Part shown: in pieces, positions 43,818 to 51,711 of the stretch
Position numbering within the stretch: the stretch's first letter is position 1
Layout of the letters: every line of letters begins with the position of its first letter
Source of the DNA: Mucilaginibacter aquariorum
Lineage (GTDB): Bacteria > Bacteroidota > Bacteroidia > Sphingobacteriales > Sphingobacteriaceae
Assembly: GCF_024498135.1 (NCBI RefSeq)
Contig: NZ_JANHOH010000001.1
Coordinates: 992,001 to 1,056,000, forward strand
Direction: 5' to 3'
Length of the DNA stretch: 64,000 nt
Translations under genes and position numbers: made by a program
Notes under the pieces: model-generated
Seen by the model: only the letters and a program-made list of their open reading frames with translations
Told to the model about the DNA's origin: nothing
Database searches by the model: none

Positions 43818-44408
43818 ATGAAAACAATCGGAATTATTGGCGCAGGCCATATCGGTCAGGCAATCGCCTTGCAATTGCTAAAGATCAACGTTCCTGTTTT
43901 GATCAGCAATAGCAGGGGACCTGAAACCCTGCAACCGGTCCTGTCCAAATTAGGTAACGGGGCAAAAGCGGTGAGCGCGAAGGAAGCCGCGGAGGCGGAT
44001 ATGGTTATACTTGCGCTTCCGTGGTGGAAAGTAAACTCACTTTCCGGGCTCATTAATTGGAGCGGCAAGGTCGTGATCGATATCACCAACGAGTTTTTGC
44101 CCGGCGGTAAAATAGCTGACCTGGGCGATAAAACGTCAACCGGGATCGTGCTGGAACAATTGCATGGCGCGCGTATCGTAAAAGCATTCAATACACTTTT
44201 TGCTGCAAGAATCGCCGCAGATCCGGTGATTGGCGAAGGTCGCCGTGTGGCATTTGTCGCTGGCGACGACCAGCAGGCTAAATCAGAAGTGGCTGAACTG
44301 ATTAAATCTATTGGATTTGCGCCGATTGATCTGGGAACACTGGCTGTCGGAGGCAGGCTCACTGAGGCTAAAGGCGTGTTCTCGGGAATGCACCTGGTCA
44401 AACTATAA
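43818..44408 (+). CDS. NADP-dependent F420-type oxidoreductase (NADPH-binding reductase)
   Basis: The 196-residue protein carries the Rossmann motif IGIIGAGHIGQAIALQL at residues 3-19 and a following LISNSRGPETL, where the Arg favours NADP(H). DMVILALPWWK and GARIVKAFNTL are typical of the F420-dependent NADP reductase-like family; F420 itself is not expected in this phylum, so another acceptor is likely. It is the third gene of the operon, 33 bp after the dehydrogenase. A terminator-like hairpin follows at 44451-44478. Confidence 0.85.
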   Translation: MKTIGIIGAGHIGQAIALQLLKINVPVLISNSRGPETLQPVLSKLGNGAKAVSAKEAAEADMVILALPWWKVNSLSGLINWSGKVVIDITNEFLPGGKIADLGDKTSTGIVLEQLHGARIVKAFNTLFAARIAADPVIGEGRRVAFVAGDDQQAKSEVAELIKSIGFAPIDLGTLAVGGRLTEAKGVFSGMHLVKL

Positions 44409-44450
44409 TTTGCTAATAAATCATACGAAAAAAGGTATGGCTTAATGCGG

Positions 44451-44478
44451 AGGGACAGCCATAAAATGGCTGCCCTCT
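44451..44478 (+). terminator. Probable terminator of the SRPBCC operon
   Basis: GAGGGACAGCCA pairs with TGGCTGCCCTC around a TAAAA loop (one bulged A), followed by TTTG. It lies about 43 bp after the operon's last stop. Confidence 0.6.
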
Positions 44479-44942
44479 TTGTATATCCCATTCTTTTTTG
44501 GGGGTATATTCCAGATCCCGATCGTCGACGAATAAGACGGCGACCACCCTTTGATAGACAAAGCCCCAAACAATGTCTTTGTTTAAAGCCAGGGGAAGAT
44601 GCATTGCCCCCCATGCGGATTTCGTAAGCCGCTTAACGATTCTGCCGGTGATTTCACATTATCGGATGTTAAAAAAAGACCGTTGATAAATGCTGAGTTT
44701 ATTTAATTCCATAAATTTAAAATCAATGGCTTAAAGGTTTACCTAAGCACTAAATTGATCGAGCCCTACCTGAAAACCATCAAGATCACCTTTTGATCGC
44801 TTCCATTTTACAAAATGAGCAGAAAGCGAAGTAATATAATCCATTTATATAACCAGAGCGTCCATTTGTACATAACAATAGTTGTTTTAATTTGATCGCC
44901 GCGCAATCAATGCTAAATAGTTGTTGTTATCTACCCTCCTAT
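44479..44942. other. Spacer with a 33-codon open frame
   Basis: No intact gene. On the minus strand 44743-44844 reads MDYITSLSAHFVKWKRSKGD with an ATG and a stop; the DNA at its 3' part resembles 15787-15835. Nothing else was recognised apart from promoter-like AT-rich sequence before the GH97 remnant. Confidence 0.35.
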
Positions 44943-45600
44943 ATGAAAAACAGATTTCTTTATCGCACTTTCAGCTTGCTGACCCTTGAATTGTTTATTT
45001 TAACAGCAAGCTGCTTTGCTCAGTCGAAAACTGATCGCCGTTCAGAAGATCCGCTCAATACGATCACCCTGTCGCTAAACGGTGAGGGAAAGCTATCTTA
45101 TAATTAATGTAACCCGAAAAAAAAATCATAATCGCCGATTCCCCTCTTGGCCTGAGTTGTGATGATCAGGATTTTACATCGGGCTTATCGGTTGCTGACA
45201 TTTCACCTGTCAGAAAAAAAAGAGAGCAGTACGCGTTAAAAGTGTAGATCACGTCCTGGAACACAGAAGTATTACCTTCAAAAACAAACAGGGAGCATTA
45301 ATGATCATGGACCTGGTCGCCGGAAAAGAAGGTGTGGCTTTTCGCTATCGATTTCAGGATGTAAATAAGCAAGCGCGGTTAATAAAGGAAGAACTCACGG
45401 GTTTTCATATCGCCCAAAATGCAAAAGGCTGGCTCCAGCCGTATGATAAGGCGGGTGATTACACACCCGGATATGAAGATTTTTACCTGAATGTAAACGC
45501 CGGTGATCCTGTCGTTGGCGCGCGGAACCCTGCTGTTGGTTGGTGTATGCCTGCTCTTTTTAACGTAAATGACAAAAAAAACGGGGAATGCTGCAACAAT
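44943..45600 (+). pseudogene. GH97 alpha-glucosidase/galactosidase-like gene, decayed N-terminal part
   Basis: Joined across frames, the sequence gives a signal peptide (MKNRFLYRTFSLLTLELFIL, then TASCFAQ), an N-terminal beta-sandwich typical of GH97 (ADSPLGLS, then ALMIMDLVAGKEGVAFRYRF and LQPYDKAGDYTPGYEDFYLN), and then VGWCMPALFNVNDKKNG. At least two frameshifts or stops occur between 45105 and 45250. The match ends near 45590, so the TIM-barrel catalytic domain is missing; intact GH97 proteins have about 650-700 residues. The next recognisable gene is the convergent LytTR regulator. This is a truncated pseudogene. Confidence 0.8.
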
Positions 45601-45601
45601 G

Positions 45602-46318
45602 CTACAGCTTGTCTGAAAAAGTTTTGCCCAGGTACATTTCCAGAAAAGGTTTTTTGAACAGGTCGCCGATCGGTATTTCGGCCTGTTTGATATAGATAGT
45701 ATGTTTATCAAAAGAGTCGATATGGTTGATATTTACCAGAAAAGACTTACTAACCCTGGCAAAGCTGTTCGGATCCAAATGCTTCTGAATGGTCTTTAGA
45801 TTCATTGCCGTAACAATCTTGTTCTCATCGGTATAGATCAATACATAATCTTTCAGTCCTTCGATATACAAGATGTCTTTAAAAAAGATCTTATGGTAAC
45901 GGCGTTCTGCCTTTACCAGCATAAAATCGATTTCTATACTTTCCGTCACTCCCGGCCTGTTTAACAGCCCATGATATAACAGCGCTTTATTTACCGCCCG
46001 CTCCAACTGTTCTTTAATCACAGGCTTAACGAGATAGTCGATCGCATCGACCTGGTAACTATCAAGCGCATATTTAGAATATGCCGTGGTAAATATGACC
46101 AAAGTTTCTTTAGGCAAAGACGCCGCAAATTCAAGACCGTTGACATCAGGCATTTGTATATCCAAAAAAAGAAGATTTACTGGGTTGTCCTGCATAAAAG
46201 CCTTTGCTTTTCGCGGACTGTTAAAGCTGCCAACTAGAGTAATGGAAGGCATGCTTTGTAAAAGTAGGAGCAATCCTTCCCTGGCTAATGGCTCATCATC
46301 AATAATGATACAATTCAT
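45602..46318 (-). CDS. LytTR-type response regulator
   Basis: The 238-residue protein has an N-terminal receiver domain (about 1-120) with the phospho-acceptor Asp in VNLLFLDIQMPDVNGLEF, the DDEP acidic pair at the N-terminus (CIIIDDEPLAREG) and the conserved Lys in DYLVKPVIKEQL. The C-terminal LytTR DNA-binding domain (about 140-235) contains DILYIEGLKDYVLIYTDENK and FARVSKSFLVNINHID. It overlaps the histidine kinase gene by 4 bp (ATGA), so the two form one operon. A 9-12-9 direct repeat upstream of that operon matches the expected LytTR site. Confidence 0.93.
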   Translation of the reverse strand: MNCIIIDDEPLAREGLLLLLQSMPSITLVGSFNSPRKAKAFMQDNPVNLLFLDIQMPDVNGLEFAASLPKETLVIFTTAYSKYALDSYQVDAIDYLVKPVIKEQLERAVNKALLYHGLLNRPGVTESIEIDFMLVKAERRYHKIFFKDILYIEGLKDYVLIYTDENKIVTAMNLKTIQKHLDPNSFARVSKSFLVNINHIDSFDKHTIYIKQAEIPIGDLFKKPFLEMYLGKTFSDKL

Positions 46319-47376
46319 AACGGAACATTTAAAGCGACCTTGTATAACCTGGGCAACTCCTGTACCTCTAGTGAGTATGCGTCGGCATAGAGCAAATCCA
46401 GCCTGCGCGCAATGTTAGTCAGTCCCAGACCTCCGGACCTTGCGGAAAACACTATTTCCGGTTTGGTATTCACACAGGTGAATTCCAGTTTTTTGTCACA
46501 CAGGGCAAAGGAAAGTTGTACGCTTGATGGTGCGTCAGGGTCAGCACTGTACTTGACTGCATTTTCTACAAACGTTAGGAAAAGGCCAGGGGGCAAATCC
46601 TGGTCAGCAGACTCCGCGGCTTTCCTGTTAAGAATAGTAAAAGTGAAGTCTTCTCTCCTTATTTTCTCCAGCTCAAGAAAATCCTCCAGAAACTTTATTT
46701 CAGAATGCAGCGAAACGGAGCCTCCACTGGTTTCATATAGCTGATAGCGTAGAAAATCCGAAAGTTTCATGACCACGGCAGAAGCTTTTTCGGCATCCTT
46801 TTGTATTAAAACGTTAACGTTATTCAGCATATTAAATAAAAAATGTGGATTGATCTGGTTTTTTAGTTCCCGCAATTCGATTTCTAAAGTATTTTTCTCC
46901 AGATCAGACATTCTTGTTGAATCCATTTTCCATCGCTGAAAAAGCTTTATTGAAGTTGATCCAAAAATGGCTACACCAAGTTCATTAATATTGGGTACTA
47001 TTTCCGTAAATAAGTCAAATGTTTGTGCAGTAGGAAGACGATACGTGTCAAAATAATACCTGTAAACAGCGGTCGGAAGAAAGTAGGTTACGGCAGTCAT
47101 GGAAATAAGGGCGATCAGATATGTAAAATAGCGGTCATTGAACAAAAGCTTTGGTACAAGAACATACATGTTTACATACACTGCCCCTATAAACAGCAAT
47201 ATTCTTGCTATATATCTATAATTATCATAGTTTCCCGAGTATTGACTTCGAAAATTGGCATCCTGAAATTCGGTAACAATAAGGTATACCCATATAAGTA
47301 TATGCCTGTAAGCCCTGTATTTATCTTCGATAAGGAAATCCACAAACCAGTTTTGCCGGTAGATAGTTTTTTGCAT
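46315..47376 (-). CDS. LytS-type sensor histidine kinase
   Basis: The 353-residue kinase has four predicted membrane helices in its first 150 residues (for example ILLFIGAVYVNMYVLVP and FTYLIALISMTAVTYFLPT), a short coiled linker, and a His-kinase domain whose phospho-acceptor histidine lies in LKNQINPHFLFNMLNNVNVL. The ATPase part includes LFLTFVENAVKYSAD (N box) and GGLGLTNIARRLDLLY (G box). No extracellular sensor domain is visible, so the signal is probably detected in or near the membrane. It is encoded upstream of and overlaps the LytTR regulator, its evident partner. Confidence 0.93.
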   Translation of the reverse strand: MQKTIYRQNWFVDFLIEDKYRAYRHILIWVYLIVTEFQDANFRSQYSGNYDNYRYIARILLFIGAVYVNMYVLVPKLLFNDRYFTYLIALISMTAVTYFLPTAVYRYYFDTYRLPTAQTFDLFTEIVPNINELGVAIFGSTSIKLFQRWKMDSTRMSDLEKNTLEIELRELKNQINPHFLFNMLNNVNVLIQKDAEKASAVVMKLSDFLRYQLYETSGGSVSLHSEIKFLEDFLELEKIRREDFTFTILNRKAAESADQDLPPGLFLTFVENAVKYSADPDAPSSVQLSFALCDKKLEFTCVNTKPEIVFSARSGGLGLTNIARRLDLLYADAYSLEVQELPRLYKVALNVPL

Positions 47377-47714
47377 AAATGTTTGACTAATAACGAAACA
47401 AAGTACGGGATTTTAAACATGCCTAGACTTTTTTTATACCAAACCCACGGTTTATTATACCAAAGCCTGCCGTGGTATACCGATCTGTAATGCTATAATA
47501 ATGGATAAACGTATCGTCCATTCGGACTACAAGCTTTAACTTCAAGATATCAAATACTCTTCACACAGCACTTCTGCCTAAAGTGGTGAAAATTGTCTGT
47601 TCGCAATCGAAAAAAAGGTTAAAACGACGTTTCGTCGAAAATTGACAGGTGTTTGGTATAAAACAAAAAAATCGAGTTCATTCAGCCTGTTCTTTTGTCC
47701 TGAACAAAGGGTAT
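47377..47714. promoter_or_regulatory. Divergent region between the two-component operon and the efflux cluster
   Basis: This 338-bp spacer lies between the kinase gene (minus) and the plus-strand cluster that begins at 47715. It contains the TATACCAAA repeats, one inverted copy at 47652-47660 and AT-rich sequence. It probably carries promoters in both directions. No other gene is seen. Confidence 0.5.
47435..47464. promoter_or_regulatory. Candidate LytTR binding site (9-12-9 direct repeat)
   Basis: TATACCAAA occurs at 47435-47443 and again at 47456-47464, exactly 12 bp apart, the spacing expected for a LytTR dimer. It lies 59 bp upstream of the kinase gene. A further single copy, inverted (TTTGGTATA), lies at 47652-47660 before the plus-strand cluster. 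Confidence 0.65.
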
Positions 47715-48155
47715 ATGGAACAAAGAATGCGAAAAATAATCCCAATAAAGGCTTCTCTGTCAGAGTTGCCGGAAGCTTATGAGCGCGTAAAGCTTACTGA
47801 ACTAGCATATCTGTCTCATTTTGTTCAATGCTATAAACCAACCATGCAAATCGCGGATTGGCATAAACAGCCATTTTATATCATGGCAGATGGAACTTCA
47901 AAAACCGGTATTGCATTTTGTGATCTACTGTTACCCCCTTACTTATCTGATCATATGAATTTACAAGTTTTTACCACCTGCCAGTTTCCTGATCTTCAGG
48001 GCATCAAGGAACTCTGGCTCATATTCGTAGCCTGGGATAGCAAATTACCAGCAGAGTTTCTTCAAAAAATGGTCAGTCTACACGGGCTCGCCAATCTTTT
48101 CGATAAAATATTTCATTTCGACTTTTTAAAATCTATCATCCAAATCATCAATTAA
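47715..48155 (+). CDS. Hypothetical protein upstream of the efflux cluster
   Basis: The protein of about 146 residues is not recognised. It reads MEQRMRKIIPIKASLSELPE, then FVQCYKPTMQIADWHKQPFY and SLHGLANLFDKIFHFDFLKS, with one cysteine near each of three segments and no signal peptide or membrane helix. It is probably a soluble cytoplasmic protein. A longer in-frame start at 47649 would lie inside the regulatory repeat region. It ends 2 bp before the OM barrel gene and so is likely the first gene of that unit, possibly including the RND pump. Confidence 0.6.
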   Translation: MEQRMRKIIPIKASLSELPEAYERVKLTELAYLSHFVQCYKPTMQIADWHKQPFYIMADGTSKTGIAFCDLLLPPYLSDHMNLQVFTTCQFPDLQGIKELWLIFVAWDSKLPAEFLQKMVSLHGLANLFDKIFHFDFLKSIIQIIN

Positions 48156-48157
48156 TT

Positions 48158-49147
48158 ATGAAAATTATCAACAAGCCGTTACTTACTCTTGCAGTACTCG
48201 TCCTTTCAAACGCCGCTATCGCCCAAAGTCAGGATACTTCGGCCACGACAAAACTCGTAGACTATGCCGCCGATAAATTCCCGGTAGCCCGTAATTTCAA
48301 CATCGAATTTAACGGATCCGGCGCTTACAATTTCACGTCGAAACTGAGAGGCGTTGACTTACCATCAGGCAAGACAACCAGGTGGCTTCAAACCAAGGTC
48401 AGTACAAACATTAACCTCATCCAGTCCAAAAGCTGGATCCTGGGTACAACCTTTACCTATCGCGGGACCTCGTTCGCAGCAAAACTGGATGCGCCGGTGG
48501 CAGGACTGGACAATTGGGTGGATGATCGGTTTCATTACCATGCCTCATCGCTTAACCTGACGCATATTTCCAAACTGTTTGGTAAAACAGCTATATTTTC
48601 CGGCAGTTTGATCGTTGACGGCAGCGAAAAACGGTTCGAGCGGGTAAAAGGACTGTTTACCGTAAACGTGGTCTTGAAGGCCAATGCACACACGCGCATC
48701 GCCATAGGTGCTTTCGGGATGCTTGATCCTAGTTCAGATTTGCCGGCACTGCCGACCTTTACCTATGAGCATCATTTTGATAATGGACTCATAGCAGATA
48801 TCACTTTCCCGCGAAATATTTTTATCCGCAAGAATGTATTTGGCAACGGCAGGATCACCCTGGGTACGGAGATCGACCGTACAGGTTTTTATCTCTATAA
48901 CCAGGACAATTCAGGGAAGACCTATGAATATCGCCAGGTTGATCTCAACAACGGGCTGATCTATGAACATAAAGTATTCAAAAATTTTATTATCACCGCA
49001 AAAGGGGGCATAAAAATGACAACAGCTGCCAGGGTATTTGACCGTAAGGAATCTTTCGGGGATTTTATCTATGAAAGCAAACCGGACCCTACACCTTACT
49101 TCAACATTGGAGTTTCCTTCAATCCGTTCGGTAAAAAGAAACAATAA
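48158..49147 (+). CDS. Outer-membrane beta-barrel protein (porin-like)
   Basis: The 329-residue protein has a signal peptide (MKIINKPLLTLAVLVLSNAA, then IAQSQD) and a strand-rich body, for example NIEFNGSGAYNFTSKLRG and FVTTAKG-like repeats, ending in GVSFNPFGKKKQ, which fits a Bacteroidota OM barrel. No family is recognised. It sits 2 bp after the hypothetical gene and 20 bp before a TolC gene, so it probably belongs to the same transcript as the RND efflux system. Confidence 0.6.
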   Translation: MKIINKPLLTLAVLVLSNAAIAQSQDTSATTKLVDYAADKFPVARNFNIEFNGSGAYNFTSKLRGVDLPSGKTTRWLQTKVSTNINLIQSKSWILGTTFTYRGTSFAAKLDAPVAGLDNWVDDRFHYHASSLNLTHISKLFGKTAIFSGSLIVDGSEKRFERVKGLFTVNVVLKANAHTRIAIGAFGMLDPSSDLPALPTFTYEHHFDNGLIADITFPRNIFIRKNVFGNGRITLGTEIDRTGFYLYNQDNSGKTYEYRQVDLNNGLIYEHKVFKNFIITAKGGIKMTTAARVFDRKESFGDFIYESKPDPTPYFNIGVSFNPFGKKKQ

Positions 49148-49167
49148 TAAGCTGATGCTCATTTATA

Positions 49168-50520
49168 ATGAAGAACTTAAAGCTCATATTATTGCTTTTC
49201 GCAGCGATGCCGTTTCCGGTAGCTGCGCAATCGGCCTGGTCACTTAAAACGTGTATTGATTACGGTTTAAAAAACAACCGGACGAATCTGATTTATGCCA
49301 ATGAAAAAAAGGCAGCGGATGCGCGGGCGAAAGAAGCATTGGCTGCATACCTGCCAAGTGTTGGTGTCAATGGGACGGTTGACGATAACCTTAAGGTTCA
49401 GCAAACATTGATCCCGGCCGGCGTGCTTGGGCCGGAAGATGTTCGTGTTGCCTTTACCAAAAAGTTTAACACTAATCTTATCGCCCGTATTGATCAGACC
49501 ATTTATGACCAGTCACTGCTTACCAGTTTAAAAGCCAATAAATACAATAAACAACAGGCCGAACTGAATCAGTTGCAAAATGAGGAAATGATCATTTATA
49601 ACGTCAGCACAGCTTTCGCACAGATTTTTGTCTATCGTGAGCAGCTGAATATGCTAAGATCAAACCTGGAAACTTACCGCAAACAGATGGAGATTACAGC
49701 GCTTCAGGTTAAAAAAGGCACGGTGCTTCGAAAAGACCTCGACAAGGTGACGGTAGATTATAACAACGGGCAGTCGCAAATACGGGTAGCCGAAAGTAAT
49801 CTCAGCCTTTCGGAAAACCAATTAAAGTATGAAATAGGCTATCCGGTAGATAAGGTTTTGACTGTTGACAGTACTGCGGCGGCTGATGTTTTTAAGGCAG
49901 ATCCTATCAGCGGTAATGGTTCGTTCCTGGCAGAAAATCGCGCGGACTACCGAATTTCGCAGGTGAATACAAAGTTGCTTGAGATCGAAGAAAGCCGCAT
50001 TAAAGCCGGGGTTCTTCCCAAGCTCAGTGCCTACGCACAATACGGAATGATCGGTTACGGGGATCAACTTAAGCCGTCTTTTTCCACGATGGCACCCTAT
50101 TCGGCTATAGGCCTCAAATTAACTATCCCGCTTTTTGATTTCTTCAAGCGGAATGCACAGCGTGAACAGGCCATGTATAAACGCCTTAACGCAGAGGAGA
50201 ACCTGAAGATTGACGAAGACAGGTACCGGCTGGAATACGAGAATTCCGCTACAAAAGTAATGAAAGAGCAAAGCAATGTGGACAACAACCGCCGGAACAT
50301 TGAACTGGCCCGGTCTGTCTTCCGGACCACCGATCTCCAGTATACCAAAGGCACTACCGATCTTACCGACTGGCTGAACGCTCAAAACTCTTTAAAAGAG
50401 GCGCAAAAAAATTATCTGAACGCGCTGCTTACCCATTTCCAGGCCCGCATGGATCTTGAAAAAGCGAGCGGCACCTTAAAAACGTTTTACACAGGCTTAC
50501 CAACTGCAAATGAAAACTAG
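49168..50520 (+). CDS. TolC family outer-membrane efflux protein
   Basis: The 450-residue protein has a signal peptide (MKNLKLILLLFAAMPFPVAA) and the TolC pattern of two long coiled-coil repeats with WSLKTCIDYGLKNNRTNLIY and, at the second repeat, LKLTIPLFDFFKRNAQREQA. TolC channels form trimeric outer-membrane exit ducts for tripartite pumps. The gene overlaps the adaptor gene by 11 bp and is followed by the RND permease, so the three form one pump unit. Confidence 0.93.
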   Translation: MKNLKLILLLFAAMPFPVAAQSAWSLKTCIDYGLKNNRTNLIYANEKKAADARAKEALAAYLPSVGVNGTVDDNLKVQQTLIPAGVLGPEDVRVAFTKKFNTNLIARIDQTIYDQSLLTSLKANKYNKQQAELNQLQNEEMIIYNVSTAFAQIFVYREQLNMLRSNLETYRKQMEITALQVKKGTVLRKDLDKVTVDYNNGQSQIRVAESNLSLSENQLKYEIGYPVDKVLTVDSTAAADVFKADPISGNGSFLAENRADYRISQVNTKLLEIEESRIKAGVLPKLSAYAQYGMIGYGDQLKPSFSTMAPYSAIGLKLTIPLFDFFKRNAQREQAMYKRLNAEENLKIDEDRYRLEYENSATKVMKEQSNVDNNRRNIELARSVFRTTDLQYTKGTTDLTDWLNAQNSLKEAQKNYLNALLTHFQARMDLEKASGTLKTFYTGLPTANEN

Positions 50521-51568
50521 AACTATCATCATTATTGTACTTATAGTGATCGCAACTCCAATTGTTGCCCGGCTTGCATCGAATAAAAAGCAGCTGGACG
50601 AAAAGAACAAACCGGCCAAAACGGTTACCCTGAAAATTCCGGTAAAAGTGGCGGTGGCGAAAAATCAATTAATGGTCTCACAGGTGATCAAAACGGGTAG
50701 TGTTGCGCCGTTCAAAGAAGCAAAAGTCCTCGCCAGGTTAAGCGGCACGCTGCTTAATGCCAATTATGCGCTCGGAGATCATGTCAGCGAAGGACAAGTT
50801 CTGGCCGTTACAGACACGCGCATCCAGCAGCTTGAACTGCAGAAAGCAGAATCAAACGCGGCCAAGTTGCGTAATGACCTGGACACCTACATGGAACTGC
50901 AGCGCGGCTCAGCGGCCACCCCTGAACAGGTAAATAATATCAGGCTTGATTATTCCAATGCGGTCAACCAGGCGGGCCAGGCCAGGAAAAACCTGGCAGA
51001 CGCGTATATCAGGGCGCCGACCAGTGGGATCATTTCAGCGCGACAAGCCGAAAAGGGTGTATTTGTCAATGCGGGGAGCGAGATCGCCACCATTGTTAAT
51101 CTGTCAAAGGCGAAGGTACAGGTTAATCTTACCGAGATGGAAGTTTACCAGGTCGGGCAAGGGCAAAAAGTAAAAATAACGACCGATGTTTATCCAGGCA
51201 TGGAATTCCATGGGAAGGTGACATTTGTCAGCCCTCAGGCAGACCAGGCACATAATTACGTGGTCGAGATCCAGTTTGGCAATTCTCAAAATACCATCCT
51301 GCGGTCAGGTACTTTCGTATACGCGGACTTTTCGAAAAATGCGTCGCAGGAACTTTTAGTCATCCCGCGCGAGGCGCTTGCCGAAAGTGTAAGAAACGCC
51401 ATCGTCTATGTGGTTGAGCAAGGTGTAGCCCGGCAACGGAAAATCACTACGGGACCGGAAGCCGGCGGAATGGTTGCCGTCCGGGATGGCCTGAAAGCCG
51501 GCGATCAGGTCATCATATCAGGGCAGATCGATTTAAGGGACGGCAGTCGTGTCATTATTTCAAAATAG
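50510..51568 (+). CDS. RND efflux periplasmic adaptor (membrane fusion protein)
   Basis: The 352-residue adaptor has an N-terminal membrane anchor (TRTIIIIVLIVIATPIVARL), a lipoyl-type domain split by an alpha-helical hairpin (VLARLSGTLLNANYALGDHV, then the hairpin with ESNAAKLRNDLDTYMELQRG, then YIRAPTSGIISARQAEKG), a beta-barrel domain and a membrane-proximal domain (VVEQGVARQRKITTGPEAGG). It connects the RND permease to TolC. It overlaps the TolC gene by 11 bp and is followed after 143 bp by the permease gene. Drug rather than metal specificity is suggested by the HAE1-type permease beside it. Confidence 0.93.
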   Translation: MKTRTIIIIVLIVIATPIVARLASNKKQLDEKNKPAKTVTLKIPVKVAVAKNQLMVSQVIKTGSVAPFKEAKVLARLSGTLLNANYALGDHVSEGQVLAVTDTRIQQLELQKAESNAAKLRNDLDTYMELQRGSAATPEQVNNIRLDYSNAVNQAGQARKNLADAYIRAPTSGIISARQAEKGVFVNAGSEIATIVNLSKAKVQVNLTEMEVYQVGQGQKVKITTDVYPGMEFHGKVTFVSPQADQAHNYVVEIQFGNSQNTILRSGTFVYADFSKNASQELLVIPREALAESVRNAIVYVVEQGVARQRKITTGPEAGGMVAVRDGLKAGDQVIISGQIDLRDGSRVIISK

Positions 51569-51711
51569 ACTTTCAAATAGCTGTAAACGATCGGAAAACT
51601 GTTCGCTGGGTTCGGTCACACTTGGTATTCTTTTGGCGCTGGCGATCGCTTTCCAAACGTATTTAAAAATAAAAATTGCACAATCGATAACTCCAGTTAA
51701 AATCACCATAC

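Noticed and set aside
44413..44604. 63-codon minus-strand open frame after the SRPBCC operon
   Set aside because: It crosses the terminator hairpin at 44451-44478 and shows no family resemblance.
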